64,000 bases of DNA from Pinibacter soli (GTDB lineage: Bacteria > Bacteroidota > Bacteroidia > Chitinophagales > Chitinophagaceae). The notes under the pieces were generated by a model that had not been told where the DNA came from, did not search any database, and saw only the letters and a list, made by a program, of their open reading frames with translations. The stretch's first letter is position 1. Each line of letters opens with the position of its first letter. The position numbers and the translations under genes were made by a program. The stretch lies in the NCBI RefSeq assembly GCF_029961145.1, contig NZ_JASBRG010000005.1, positions 310,001 to 374,000 of the forward strand, written 5' to 3'. Below are positions 18,918 through 25,631 of this stretch, in pieces.

Positions 18918-19547
18918 TTACAATCCACTGATTGTCAACAATAACAGTAGGCAAATAATAAATTTCTCGGAAACTGCTTTGAGTTTTTTCAACGCATCGT
19001 GAAGAAGGTTGTAGACAGATTGGTGATTGATTTCCATGATTTCTGCGATCCTGTCTGCATCTGCATTCATGTAAAAACGGAGATAAATAATTTCCTGTTG
19101 TCTTTTGGAGAGAGACTTTAAAGTTTCTTTAATTTTCCTGGTCAATTCAACAGATTTTTCTCGGTCGACTAGTCGGTTTTCCGCGTTAAGCCCAAGATCA
19201 AAAAAACTTTCAGAAGAAAAATTATCGTAAGAAATTTCTGTTTTGCCCTTCTTCAATTCTCTGGCAATGTCGCGACGAAGGCATGTAAGGAGATAAAATT
19301 TTACTTGTTCTGTCTCACCAATTGTAGTGTGATTTTTCCAGAGAGAAAGAAACACATTTTGGATACAATCCTTTACCAAATGCTCATCCTGTGTGAACTT
19401 ACACCCATACCTGAATAGATCTTTATAGTACCATTTGATAATAGAACTGAAGGCAGTGGAACTACCATTACGGAAGTCGTTCCAAAGGGCGATAAGTGTA
19501 TCGTTGGAATAATTAAGCAAGCAGTTATTGTTTCGTTCTGTTAACAA
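18918..19547 (-). CDS. ECF sigma factor controlling the SusC/SusD locus
   Basis: The 209-residue protein has sigma region 2 (WYKDLFRYGCKFTQDEHLVKDCIQN-type sequence; VFLSLWKNHTTIGE) and region 4 with a helix-turn-helix (NADADRIAEIMEINHQSVYN). As in many Bacteroidota ECF factors of this group the C-terminus is a strongly hydrophobic tail (FIICLLLLLTISGL). It is the first gene of the sigma-fecR-susC-susD set. It probably directs transcription of susC-susD once released from FecR. Confidence 0.95.
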   Translation of the reverse strand: MLTERNNNCLLNYSNDTLIALWNDFRNGSSTAFSSIIKWYYKDLFRYGCKFTQDEHLVKDCIQNVFLSLWKNHTTIGETEQVKFYLLTCLRRDIARELKKGKTEISYDNFSSESFFDLGLNAENRLVDREKSVELTRKIKETLKSLSKRQQEIIYLRFYMNADADRIAEIMEINHQSVYNLLHDALKKLKAVSEKFIICLLLLLTISGL

Positions 19548-19586
19548 ACTTATAAAAAAGAAAATGAATTTGCCAACTCTAATTTT

Positions 19587-20690
19587 CTAGTTTTTTTCCT
19601 GCACTTCAACTTTTCTTCTTTTTCTTGGTTCATGCAAGGCCGCGAAATCGTCTCCCAGCAACATTCCCCACGGTTTTAGTTCATCCACGCGATCAAAAAT
19701 TGTTTTACAAATAGCTATAAACGGTATACTTAAAAACATTCCGCCTATGCCCGCGAGCGATCCGGCAACGATCACACCTACTATGCAAACGAGTGCATTG
19801 AGTTTTACTTTCGATCCTATAATTCGGGGATAAATGAAATTGTTATCGATAAATTGAACAGCTAAAAAAATCACAACCGACCAAATAAGCTTAGAAACTT
19901 CACCCGTGTTCGTATACGTTATGAAAGAAATGAGGAACACTGCAATTAATCCTCCGATGTAAGGAATCAAATTTAAAATCGCGCCGATAATGGAAAGCAA
20001 TAATGCATACGGAGCGCCGATAATAAACAAACCGATCGCGTTCAAAACCGCTACACACGAGTTCTCCAGCAATAATCCCAAAATGTAATGTTGAATAATA
20101 AAACGCACTTCACTGATCACTTCAACCACTTTATCGTTATGCTTTTTGTGAAACAATCGTACCACAAATGTTCGCAACAATTCCCTGTAATACATGAAGA
20201 GGAAAGTATAAATTGGTATGAGCGTGATGTTACTCAAAGATGAACCAATGATGCTCAAAGCCCCGCCGGCAACGGTTCCTATCTCACCAGTAGCTTTCTC
20301 TTTTGCCTGTGCCACTACCTGTTGTTGCTCGTGTTGTGATACATGTAACTGTTGCCGAATCCATTGTTGCACATTCGTTACAAGTGTGTTGATATTTTTC
20401 TTTATCGTTGGCAGATCCTGTATGAAATTTTGCACTTGTGATGATATAAAGAACATAACGCCGCCAACGACAATAATGGCGATCAATATGCTCAGGAGTA
20501 TTGCAGGAACCCTGGGAATTTTCCATTTCATCAAACGCGCTTCGATGGGCCGCAACAAAATCGCGATCAGCACTGCAAAACCCAACGGCAGCAAAAGATA
20601 CTGACCAATATACAACCCATACAACCACAATGCGAGCAATAAGGAAACAAGGCTTAGTTTAACATACAAAGGGAGCTTTATTTGGTCCAT
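19587..20690 (-). CDS. AI-2E family transporter (PerM-like)
   Basis: Starting at the ATG at 20690 the protein has 367 residues. The frame continues to 20747, but the added basic residues before MDQIKLPLYVK are not typical. Seven to eight hydrophobic segments are visible, with the family signature in LNLIPYIGGLIAVFLISF and DNNFIYPRIIGSKVKLNALV and a coiled region between segments (about 95-150). Members export small molecules such as AI-2 or act as ion/proton-driven efflux proteins. The cargo here is unknown. Confidence 0.92.
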   Translation of the reverse strand: MDQIKLPLYVKLSLVSLLLALWLYGLYIGQYLLLPLGFAVLIAILLRPIEARLMKWKIPRVPAILLSILIAIIVVGGVMFFISSQVQNFIQDLPTIKKNINTLVTNVQQWIRQQLHVSQHEQQQVVAQAKEKATGEIGTVAGGALSIIGSSLSNITLIPIYTFLFMYYRELLRTFVVRLFHKKHNDKVVEVISEVRFIIQHYILGLLLENSCVAVLNAIGLFIIGAPYALLLSIIGAILNLIPYIGGLIAVFLISFITYTNTGEVSKLIWSVVIFLAVQFIDNNFIYPRIIGSKVKLNALVCIVGVIVAGSLAGIGGMFLSIPFIAICKTIFDRVDELKPWGMLLGDDFAALHEPRKRRKVEVQEKN

Positions 20691-20744
20691 GGTGGGGAAT
20701 TTAGTGACAATAAGACGCTTGTAAAAAAATCGTTCCGCGGCAAT

Positions 20745-20898
20745 CAATTAAGAATTAGGAATTAAGAATGCTTTATGTGTAGCATCAAAATACGTCGCGG
20801 TCATCCATCAGGTATCTCAATGGTTTTCTCCATAAAACTTGTTCAAAACCTGTTGCCATAATTGACCTAACGAATTCTTAATTCCTAATTCCTAATTG
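20745..20898. repeat. Arm-core-arm element, AATTAAG/AATTCCT heptads
   Basis: Left arm CAATTAAGAATTAGGAATTA (20745 onward) and right arm 20873-20898 (AATTCTTAATTCCTAATTCC then TAATTG) are near-perfect inverted heptad runs. The core begins GTGTAGCATC and continues with TACGTCGCGGTCATC. That core aligns with the core at 25152-25182 (GTGTAGCAGC, then TATGTCACGGTCTTT). The element fills the divergent spacer between the transporter and the next gene, overlapping its upstream start candidates. Confidence 0.75.
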
Positions 20899-20943
20899 TT
20901 CGTGCGCGGTACAACATTTGCACCCATATCCAAAACCTCACAC

Positions 20944-21291
20944 ATGGAAGCACCAAACGAAATGATCACACTCAGCTATATAATGGAGAAATTGAGATTG
21001 AAAAAGTGGGACAATGAGTTCCGCTGGACGCCGGAAGGTTTTCATGCCGGTAAGGGAAAGAATTATCAACCGGATGAATTGCAAATTATTAAGACTTATC
21101 GTTTTGAAGGTTCAACAGATCCTGCTGATTCTTCTATTCTATACATTATCGAAGCTAAAGACGGATTGATAGGTTACAGCCTCGATGCCTATGGCGTATA
21201 TAGCAGTCATGACGATGAAGAGGGCTATGATAATTTTATTAGGGCGATACCGGAGAAGAACAGGGAGGCGCAGTTAACGTTTGAGCTGTAA
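20944..21291 (+). CDS. Small conserved Bacteroidota protein of unknown function
   Basis: The 115-residue protein starts at the ATG at 20944 (MEAPNEMITLSYIMEKL). The frame is open from 20896, but that part overlaps a dispersed repeat. It contains QIIKTYRFEGSTDPADSSIL and YIIEAKDGLIGYSLDAYGVY. That pattern belongs to a small Bacteroidota family sometimes misnamed 'phosphoribosylpyrophosphate synthetase'. It lacks any PRPP-binding loop, so no enzyme activity is claimed. No signal or membrane segment is seen. Confidence 0.75.
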   Translation: MEAPNEMITLSYIMEKLRLKKWDNEFRWTPEGFHAGKGKNYQPDELQIIKTYRFEGSTDPADSSILYIIEAKDGLIGYSLDAYGVYSSHDDEEGYDNFIRAIPEKNREAQLTFEL

Positions 21292-21384
21292 GAATAACTG
21301 AATAACTGAGTGGTTGAAAGTCGTCGTGAATCTTATATATGAACCATTCAGTTATTCAGTCCATTCAGTTTATTCAGTCTATTC
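21292..21384. repeat. Arm-core-arm element, GAATAACT word
   Basis: GAATAACTGAATAACTGAG forms the left arm, and the right arm from 21345 runs ATTCAGTTATTCAGTCCATT and onward. The core TGAGTGGTTGAAAGTCGTCG is closely similar to the core at 21831-21855 (TGAGGGGTTGAATTTCATAG). It fills the gap between two convergent genes and has no T-tract. Confidence 0.75.
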
Positions 21385-21789
21385 CTACGCAATTACAAAA
21401 TTCTCACTCACTACCTCCATTAACTTCTTCTGCAAATCCTCTGCATTCACATAAACAATGTTAAAATCACTCATTCCTGAAATGGTTGTCGAATGATCTG
21501 CATCGTGATGCCTGATATAGATCACTGGTTTATTTTTTGCTTTGGCATACCCCACTTCAACACCCACTCCTATTGCTTTTGTGGAGGCTTCTGCAATAAG
21601 AATATCAGCGTTATCAATATCTGTCATTGCCTGTGCCATCATATCTTTTTCCTGGGATAAATCGAATTTGTATTTGTCGACAAATATCAACGGCTCTATG
21701 CCAAACATCGTCAGCGTTTCACTAATTGCAGACAACTGATTTTTAAGAAGGCTTCTTTTATGCAGACTTACTGATATATATGCGACCAT
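21385..21789 (-). CDS. Nucleoside 2-deoxyribosyltransferase-like protein
   Basis: The 134-residue protein has a Rossmann-like order of strands (MVAYISVSL, ADILIAEAS, KPVIYIRHH). It has the family motif GVEVGYA with E78, the position of the catalytic glutamate in N-deoxyribosyltransferases. A preceding ADILIAE contributes the usual Asp. The usual catalytic and binding residues of the N-terminus are not clear, so it may bind nucleotides without transferase activity. It is flanked by two GAATAACT-type repeat elements. Confidence 0.65.
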   Translation of the reverse strand: MVAYISVSLHKRSLLKNQLSAISETLTMFGIEPLIFVDKYKFDLSQEKDMMAQAMTDIDNADILIAEASTKAIGVGVEVGYAKAKNKPVIYIRHHDADHSTTISGMSDFNIVYVNAEDLQKKLMEVVSENFVIA

Positions 21790-21801
21790 AGTTAAGGTTT
21801 A

Positions 21802-21897
21802 AATAATGACTGAATAACTGAGTAACTAACTGAGGGGTTGAATTTCATAGTGAATAATTGAAATGAAACTTTCAGTTATTCAGGTATTCAATTATTG
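21802..21897. repeat. Arm-core-arm element, GAATAACT word
   Basis: The left arm 21804-21834 holds TGAATAACTGAGTAACTAAC. The right arm 21871-21897 is the inverted form (TTCAGTTATTCAGGTATTCA). The core matches that of the element at 21292-21384. These two sister copies bracket the deoxyribosyltransferase-like gene 420 nt apart. Confidence 0.75.
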
Positions 21898-21901
21898 TAC
21901 C

Positions 21902-22651
21902 CTAGTTTATCTTCTTCTTCAACGTGCTCACCTGCTCCTGCAAGTTGTTCACCAAAGATGCCAGTTGATTCACATCCCAACGCTGTTGTGTATTGGCTTT
22001 GGAGATGATCATTTGCGCCTGCCACACTTCCAGAATATCTTCCGCATTTACATTGTATGGTTGGTAAGTTGGGTTATCGCTGATCAATGTCATTTTAGCT
22101 TTGTTGCGATTGCTTCGCATGATCCTTTTATACACCACTCCTTCCTGTCGTGAAATAACAATGTAAGTATTGCTGTTTTTAACGTCGTCGAGATCTTCGA
22201 TCTTTTCGCCCACAATCACCGAACCGCTTGGTGTTGGCAACATAGAATCACCTACAATTTCAAATGCTCTGTACTTACCGGGAGCAAGCATCGGCAAAGT
22301 GAATGTATTTAACTCGTCGATAAATTCAGGATCACCATAACCTGCAAGATAACCGGCAACTGCTTTCACAGGCACAAACGCAATATCCTGAGTAGGCATT
22401 GAAAGCTTTTGTGCACGGCGCTTCGCAATATAACTTCCTTTTGTATCGCCAAGATCTTTCAGCAACAATTCATCAAGCGATGTCTTGAAAATATTACTAA
22501 CGAGTTCAAGCACTTCTATACGTGGCTCTGCACGCTCTTCTTCATATGCACCGAGCAAAGACCTTTTGATCTTAAGTTTTAAAGCGAACTCCTCCTGTGT
22601 CCAGCCCCGTAGCTTACGTAGGTACTTTAAATTTTTTCCCGCAAACGACAT
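21902..22651 (-). CDS. XRE-HTH / S24 peptidase LexA-like repressor
   Basis: The 249-residue protein joins an N-terminal XRE helix-turn-helix (about 5-60, WTQEEFALKLKIKRSLLGAY) to a C-terminal S24 self-cleavage domain. The Ser-Lys dyad is S136 (VGDSMLP) and K175 (VVYKRI), and a LexA-type Ala-Gly cleavage site lies at 99-100 (VKAVAGYLAGYGD). The last 25 residues form a leucine-rich coiled coil (LASLVNNLQEQVSTLKKK). It should repress target genes until stress-triggered self-cleavage, as LexA and phage CI do. A perfect palindrome at 22661-22675 lies just before its start and may be its own operator. No phage genes are nearby. Confidence 0.93.
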   Translation of the reverse strand: MSFAGKNLKYLRKLRGWTQEEFALKLKIKRSLLGAYEEERAEPRIEVLELVSNIFKTSLDELLLKDLGDTKGSYIAKRRAQKLSMPTQDIAFVPVKAVAGYLAGYGDPEFIDELNTFTLPMLAPGKYRAFEIVGDSMLPTPSGSVIVGEKIEDLDDVKNSNTYIVISRQEGVVYKRIMRSNRNKAKMTLISDNPTYQPYNVNAEDILEVWQAQMIISKANTQQRWDVNQLASLVNNLQEQVSTLKKKIN

Positions 22652-22660
22652 GACTAATAA

Positions 22661-22675
22661 TTTTAGCAGCTAAAA
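22661..22675. promoter_or_regulatory. Palindromic operator candidate of the LexA-like repressor
   Basis: TTTTAG-CAG-CTAAAA is a perfect inverted repeat 9-24 nt upstream of the repressor start codon. Its position over the expected promoter/start region suggests autoregulation. No second copy was noticed elsewhere in the window. Confidence 0.45.
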
Positions 22676-22773
22676 TACTAAACTTTTTAACAAAATGAAA
22701 TTTTATAATAGGATTTTTTGTTGCTCGGGAATCAACCTTTCGGAGCCAAGCACCCGCCCAAAGCCCTGCTTTG

Positions 22774-22862
22774 TGTACGAAGTACGATGTACGATGTACG
22801 AAATTCATTTGAGTGCGCCTTGCTAAAGTATTTCGTACATCGTACTTCGTACATCGTACATT
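22774..22862. repeat. Arm-core-arm element, TACGATG word
   Basis: TACGAAG-TACGATG-TACGATG-TACGAAA heptads form the left arm. The right arm from 22831 is the inverse (TTTCGTACATCGTACTTCGT). The core ATTCATTTGAGTGCG reads on the reverse strand as CGCACTCAAATGAAT, matching the core at 30661-30682. It occupies the divergent gap before surE. Confidence 0.8.
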
Positions 22863-22904
22863 CCATAATAGCCAACTTATTTCCCAAACCAATGATCAAC
22901 CTAA

Positions 22905-22952
22905 CGAATTTTCAAATTCCCATATTTTCAAATTTTCAAATTATCAAATTGC
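22905..22952. repeat. Single TTTGAAAA-type arm
   Basis: Five imperfect TTTTCAAA/ATTATCAAAT copies occur in a row with no inverted partner nearby, so this looks like half of an element. It lies upstream of surE. From here to 23090 the spacer shows nothing else that I can name. Confidence 0.55.
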
Positions 22953-23090
22953 CACCCCGCACACTAATCTAAATTTTGCCAACGTTATAATATTTGTGAT
23001 TTTTACAATACACAATTGCCGAAAGAAATTCCGGGCATCAGAAAAATCGCTTGTCTTCACACTCATCCCTGAATTTCTTTCACCTAAACA

Positions 23091-23927
23091 ATGAATCATT
23101 TCAGTATGGCTAAAGCAGTTAAAGCAGTTAAAGCAGTTAAGGCAGCTAAGAAAAAAGAGAAACCTATCATACTTATCACCAATGATGATGGAGTTACGGC
23201 GCCGGGTATCAGAAACCTTATAGAAGCAGTTAAAGATCTTGGACATATCGTAGTAGTGGCGCCAGACAAAGCACAGAGTGGAATGGGGCACGCCATTACA
23301 ATTGGTCACCCACTTCGTTTAAGCGCAGTTAATTTGTTTGAAGGAATAGAGGCTTATCAGTGCACGGGCACACCGGTCGATTGTGTAAAACTGGCGGTAG
23401 ACAAAATCCTGCATCGCAAGCCAGACCTTTGTTTGAGTGGCATCAACCACGGAGCCAATCACTCTATCAATGTGATCTACTCCGGCACTATGAGTGCTGC
23501 CATGGAAGCAGCTATCGAAAGCATTCCATCTGCAGGTTTTTCCTTGCTGGATTACAGCATCGAAGCAGATTTTACGGGTGCCAGAAAATATGTCCGGATC
23601 ATTACAGAGTTGATGCTAAAAAAGAAACTGGACAAGCATTCTCTTTTGAACGTAAACATCCCCGCCGTTCCGGAGTCGCTGATCAAGGGCATGAAAATTT
23701 GCCGCCAGGCGTACGCGAAATACGAAGAAAGCTTTCTCGAAAGAATGGACCCACATTCCAGGAAGTATTACTGGCTCACCGGCGAGTTCCAAAACTTCGA
23801 TAAGGGTCGCGATACGGATGTGTGGGCACTCGAAAATAATTACGTAAGTGTGGTTCCTGTACAATTTGATCTGACCAATTACGTTCTAAAGAGCAAACTT
23901 GAAAAATCGTGGAAACAAAACCAATAA
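23091..23927 (+). CDS. surE: 5'-nucleotidase SurE
   Basis: This metal-dependent nucleoside monophosphatase of the stationary-phase survival family has up to 278 residues. The metal-binding motif is NDDG at 31-34 (D32, D33), a further ligand Ser is in AQSG (S63), and the conserved GINHGAN follows at about 125. Typical SurE proteins start near EKPIILITNDDG. Here 15-20 extra lysine-rich residues (KAVKAVKAVKAAKKK) come from four tandem 9-nt AAAGCAGTT units. Starts at 23091 and 23106 are both possible. The stop overlaps the next gene as TAATG, implying translational coupling. Confidence 0.95.
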   Translation: MNHFSMAKAVKAVKAVKAAKKKEKPIILITNDDGVTAPGIRNLIEAVKDLGHIVVVAPDKAQSGMGHAITIGHPLRLSAVNLFEGIEAYQCTGTPVDCVKLAVDKILHRKPDLCLSGINHGANHSINVIYSGTMSAAMEAAIESIPSAGFSLLDYSIEADFTGARKYVRIITELMLKKKLDKHSLLNVNIPAVPESLIKGMKICRQAYAKYEESFLERMDPHSRKYYWLTGEFQNFDKGRDTDVWALENNYVSVVPVQFDLTNYVLKSKLEKSWKQNQ

Positions 23928-24223
23928 TGTTTAGAAAAGACAATATAAAACTGGGCCTTATCCTTGGGGCAATCGCTCCTCTTGCAGCGATGTACATCTA
24001 TTACGCCATTATGCTTTCAAAGCAAATTAACCTTTCGGAATATTTCTATTACCTAAAAACAAATAAATCCCTTTTAACCGGAGTAAGCAGCATCAGCCTC
24101 ATCGCGAATGCTATTTTCTTTACGGTTTATGTAAATACACAAAAAGACAAAACCGCTAAAGGCATTTTCATCAGCACATTAATTTATGGAATTGCAGTGC
24201 TGTTGATAAAGCTTGTGAGGTAG
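23927..24223 (+). CDS. Small membrane protein coupled to surE
   Basis: The 98-residue protein starts at the ATG overlapping the surE stop (TAATG at 23925-23929). It has three hydrophobic segments (LGLILGAIAPLAAMYIYYAI; SISLIANAIFFTVYV; FISTLIYGIAVLLIKLV). No domain is recognised. In-frame ATG at 23909 would overlap surE by 19 nt, but the TAATG junction is the more usual arrangement. Function unknown. Confidence 0.75.
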   Translation: MFRKDNIKLGLILGAIAPLAAMYIYYAIMLSKQINLSEYFYYLKTNKSLLTGVSSISLIANAIFFTVYVNTQKDKTAKGIFISTLIYGIAVLLIKLVR

Positions 24224-24229
24224 GAAGAA

Positions 24230-24321
24230 AGTTGTTGGTTGTTAGTTAATAGATGTTATACTTTAATGACGACTATTCAAAACTGAAGCCTAACAACTAA
24301 CAACCATCAACTAACAACTTC
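24230..24321. repeat. Arm-core-arm element, GTTGTTA word
   Basis: The left arm GTTGTTGGTTGTTAGTT and right arm AACAACTAACAACCATCAAC are inverted heptad runs. The core AGATGTTATACTTTAATGAC aligns with the reverse strand of the core at 30661-30682 (GATGCTGCACTCTAATGAA), with about 14 identical positions of 18. It links this word class to the TACGATG class. Confidence 0.75.
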
Positions 24322-24326
24322 AGCAT

Positions 24327-24356
24327 AAAAAAGCCGCACAATGTGCGGCCTTTTTG
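24327..24356. terminator. Bidirectional intrinsic terminator
   Basis: AAAAAAGCCGCAC-aat-GTGCGGCCTTTTT is a strong hairpin with A- and T-tracts on both sides. It serves the small membrane protein gene (plus) and the exported protein gene (minus). Confidence 0.9.
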
Positions 24357-24375
24357 TATCTGCTAACTGTAAGAA

Positions 24376-24801
24376 TTACAATTTCGCAGTTTCTGTTACA
24401 TTGATCGCGTAAGCTACGTCGATGTCAAAGTATTTTTTTACAGTTTCATTTTTTGAAGCCAATACAAACTGCAACTTGCTTACTTCATCTTTGTAGATCT
24501 TCACTTTTTTGTTGTAAGTGCCTGCATTTACTGCATCAGTGTAAAGATCAACACCGTAACCGTCTTTGATATAAATAGTGGCTTTTTGCAAATCGGGCTG
24601 AGATACTTCGATATCAAAATACAGATAATCGTCTTTAGTACCCAGGTAAGTAACTTTTACATCCGCCGATTGTTTTTTATCTTTTTCAGATTTTACAACC
24701 GGTTTTTCATTGGCAGCAAACAATTGTGCTGGAGTTACAACGCTAACAGTTAAAAACGCGCCTAACAACAGTGTTCCGAATGTGATTTTGTTTGCTTTCA
24801 T
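24376..24801 (-). CDS. Exported protein of unknown function
   Basis: The 141-residue protein starts at the ATG at 24801 with a signal peptide (MKANKITFGTLLLGAFLTVS then VVTPAQLFAA). The mature part is lysine-rich and predicted beta-sandwich-like (ADVKVTYLGTKDDYLYFDIE, VSKLQFVLASKNETVKKYF). The longer reading frame to 24918 would put a second hydrophobic stretch before the signal and is unlikely. No known domain is recognised. Confidence 0.75.
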   Translation of the reverse strand: MKANKITFGTLLLGAFLTVSVVTPAQLFAANEKPVVKSEKDKKQSADVKVTYLGTKDDYLYFDIEVSQPDLQKATIYIKDGYGVDLYTDAVNAGTYNKKVKIYKDEVSKLQFVLASKNETVKKYFDIDVAYAINVTETAKL

Positions 24802-25121
24802 AATTGTAATATTTATAGTGAATAAAAAAACTACGTTGATTCCATAGGCAAGCAAACAAAAAAAGTATAACAAGCTGAATTGTAATGTGCAAGCAATATA
24901 TTCAAGAAAAGCAAACAACCGTGGGTGGCAAAGGAAAAATCGAAAGAGGACAGTGTGTATGTAAAGCTTAGCGTTTTGTATTTGCTATGTGAATTGCTTT
25001 ACGATTATGACACAAAGATATAACCGCAATTCGAAAATCCAAATTTTTTTACGATGAAGTTTGTGTTAAGGGGCTAACGGGCGTTAGGTTTTATCGTAAT
25101 ATAACAAGCATGCTTATGCGC
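24802..25121. other. Intergenic region without a recognised gene
   Basis: These 320 nt are AT-rich and carry no plausible coding frame on either strand. They should contain the promoter of the exported protein gene (minus), but no clear TAnnTTTG box was identified. Confidence 0.5.
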
Positions 25122-25336
25122 GAATTATTAATTAATAATTAAGAATTAATAGAGTGTAGCAGCGCGATTTATGTCACGGTCTTTCTATGTTTGTTAACTT
25201 CTTTTGAGTTACTAAAATCGTCGAAATAAATTAGCATAACCTTACCGGATGTTTTTTTAACTCTACCGAAATTTCAATCTGTTGAACCATATTTTGAGGC
25301 ATGCCCTATTAATTCTTAATTATTAATTATTAATTC
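25122..25336. repeat. Arm-core-arm element, AATTAAT word, long core
   Basis: The left arm 25122-25151 (AATTATTAATTAATAATTAA) and right arm 25308-25336 (TTAATTCTTAATTATTAATT) are inverted. The core starts GAGTGTAGCAGC and contains TATGTCACGGTC, homologous to the core at 20745-20898. The core is unusually long (about 155 nt) and ends 60 nt before the threonine promoter. Confidence 0.7.
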
Positions 25337-25396
25337 CTTTTTTAAACCAAATTCAAGATTTATCAAGAAAATTAGAAAAAAAGGCAAAACTAACGC

Positions 25397-25426
25397 TTGT
25401 TATTTCAGATTTGTAAATTACCTTAG
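25397..25426 (+). promoter_or_regulatory. Candidate promoter of the threonine operon
   Basis: A TTG at 25397-25399 is followed after 19 nt by TACCTTAG at 25419-25426, one mismatch from the TAnnTTTG -7 consensus. Transcription would start about 10 nt before the leader-peptide ATG at 25441. Confidence 0.5.
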
Positions 25427-25440
25427 CGATCTCATTGAAA

Positions 25441-25527
25441 ATGGCACAATTAAATTTACATATCACGTCTTCTGCGCTGACTGCAACTGCAGCGGCCACT
25501 ACTATTGCCATTATTGCAACCCGTTAA
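25441..25527 (+). CDS. thrL: Threonine operon leader peptide (attenuator)
   Basis: A 28-codon open frame 104 nt upstream of thrA encodes MAQLNLHITSSALTATAAAT followed by TIAIIATR. It contains six Thr and four Ile codons, concentrated in the second half. This is the composition of leader peptides that control thr operons by ribosome stalling on Thr and Ile codons. The stop codon lies in the loop of a hairpin (CAACCC-gttaa-GGGTTG, 25517-25533). A clear terminator with T-tract before thrA was not found, so the read-out may be by another structure. The symbol is by functional analogy. Confidence 0.65.
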   Translation: MAQLNLHITSSALTATAAATTIAIIATR

Positions 25528-25631
25528 GGGTTGTACATATTCATATTATCCAATGGGCACATGCTGTATCTCGCTGAAAAGCTCAATCATTCTGTTCTAA
25601 TCTATTTTCCCAAAATATCATTACTAAACTT

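Noticed and set aside
20896-20943. Upstream ATG at 20896 for the 115-residue gene
   Set aside because: The added sequence overlaps the right arm of a repeat element and has no family support; the ATG at 20944 is preferred.
21902-22651. Phage repressor and hence a prophage
   Set aside because: No integrase, structural or lysis genes lie near; XRE/S24 proteins are also chromosomal in Bacteroidota.
25122-25336. Terminator of upstream genes
   Set aside because: The arms pair but no GC-rich stem with T-tract is present; the repeat family explains it better.
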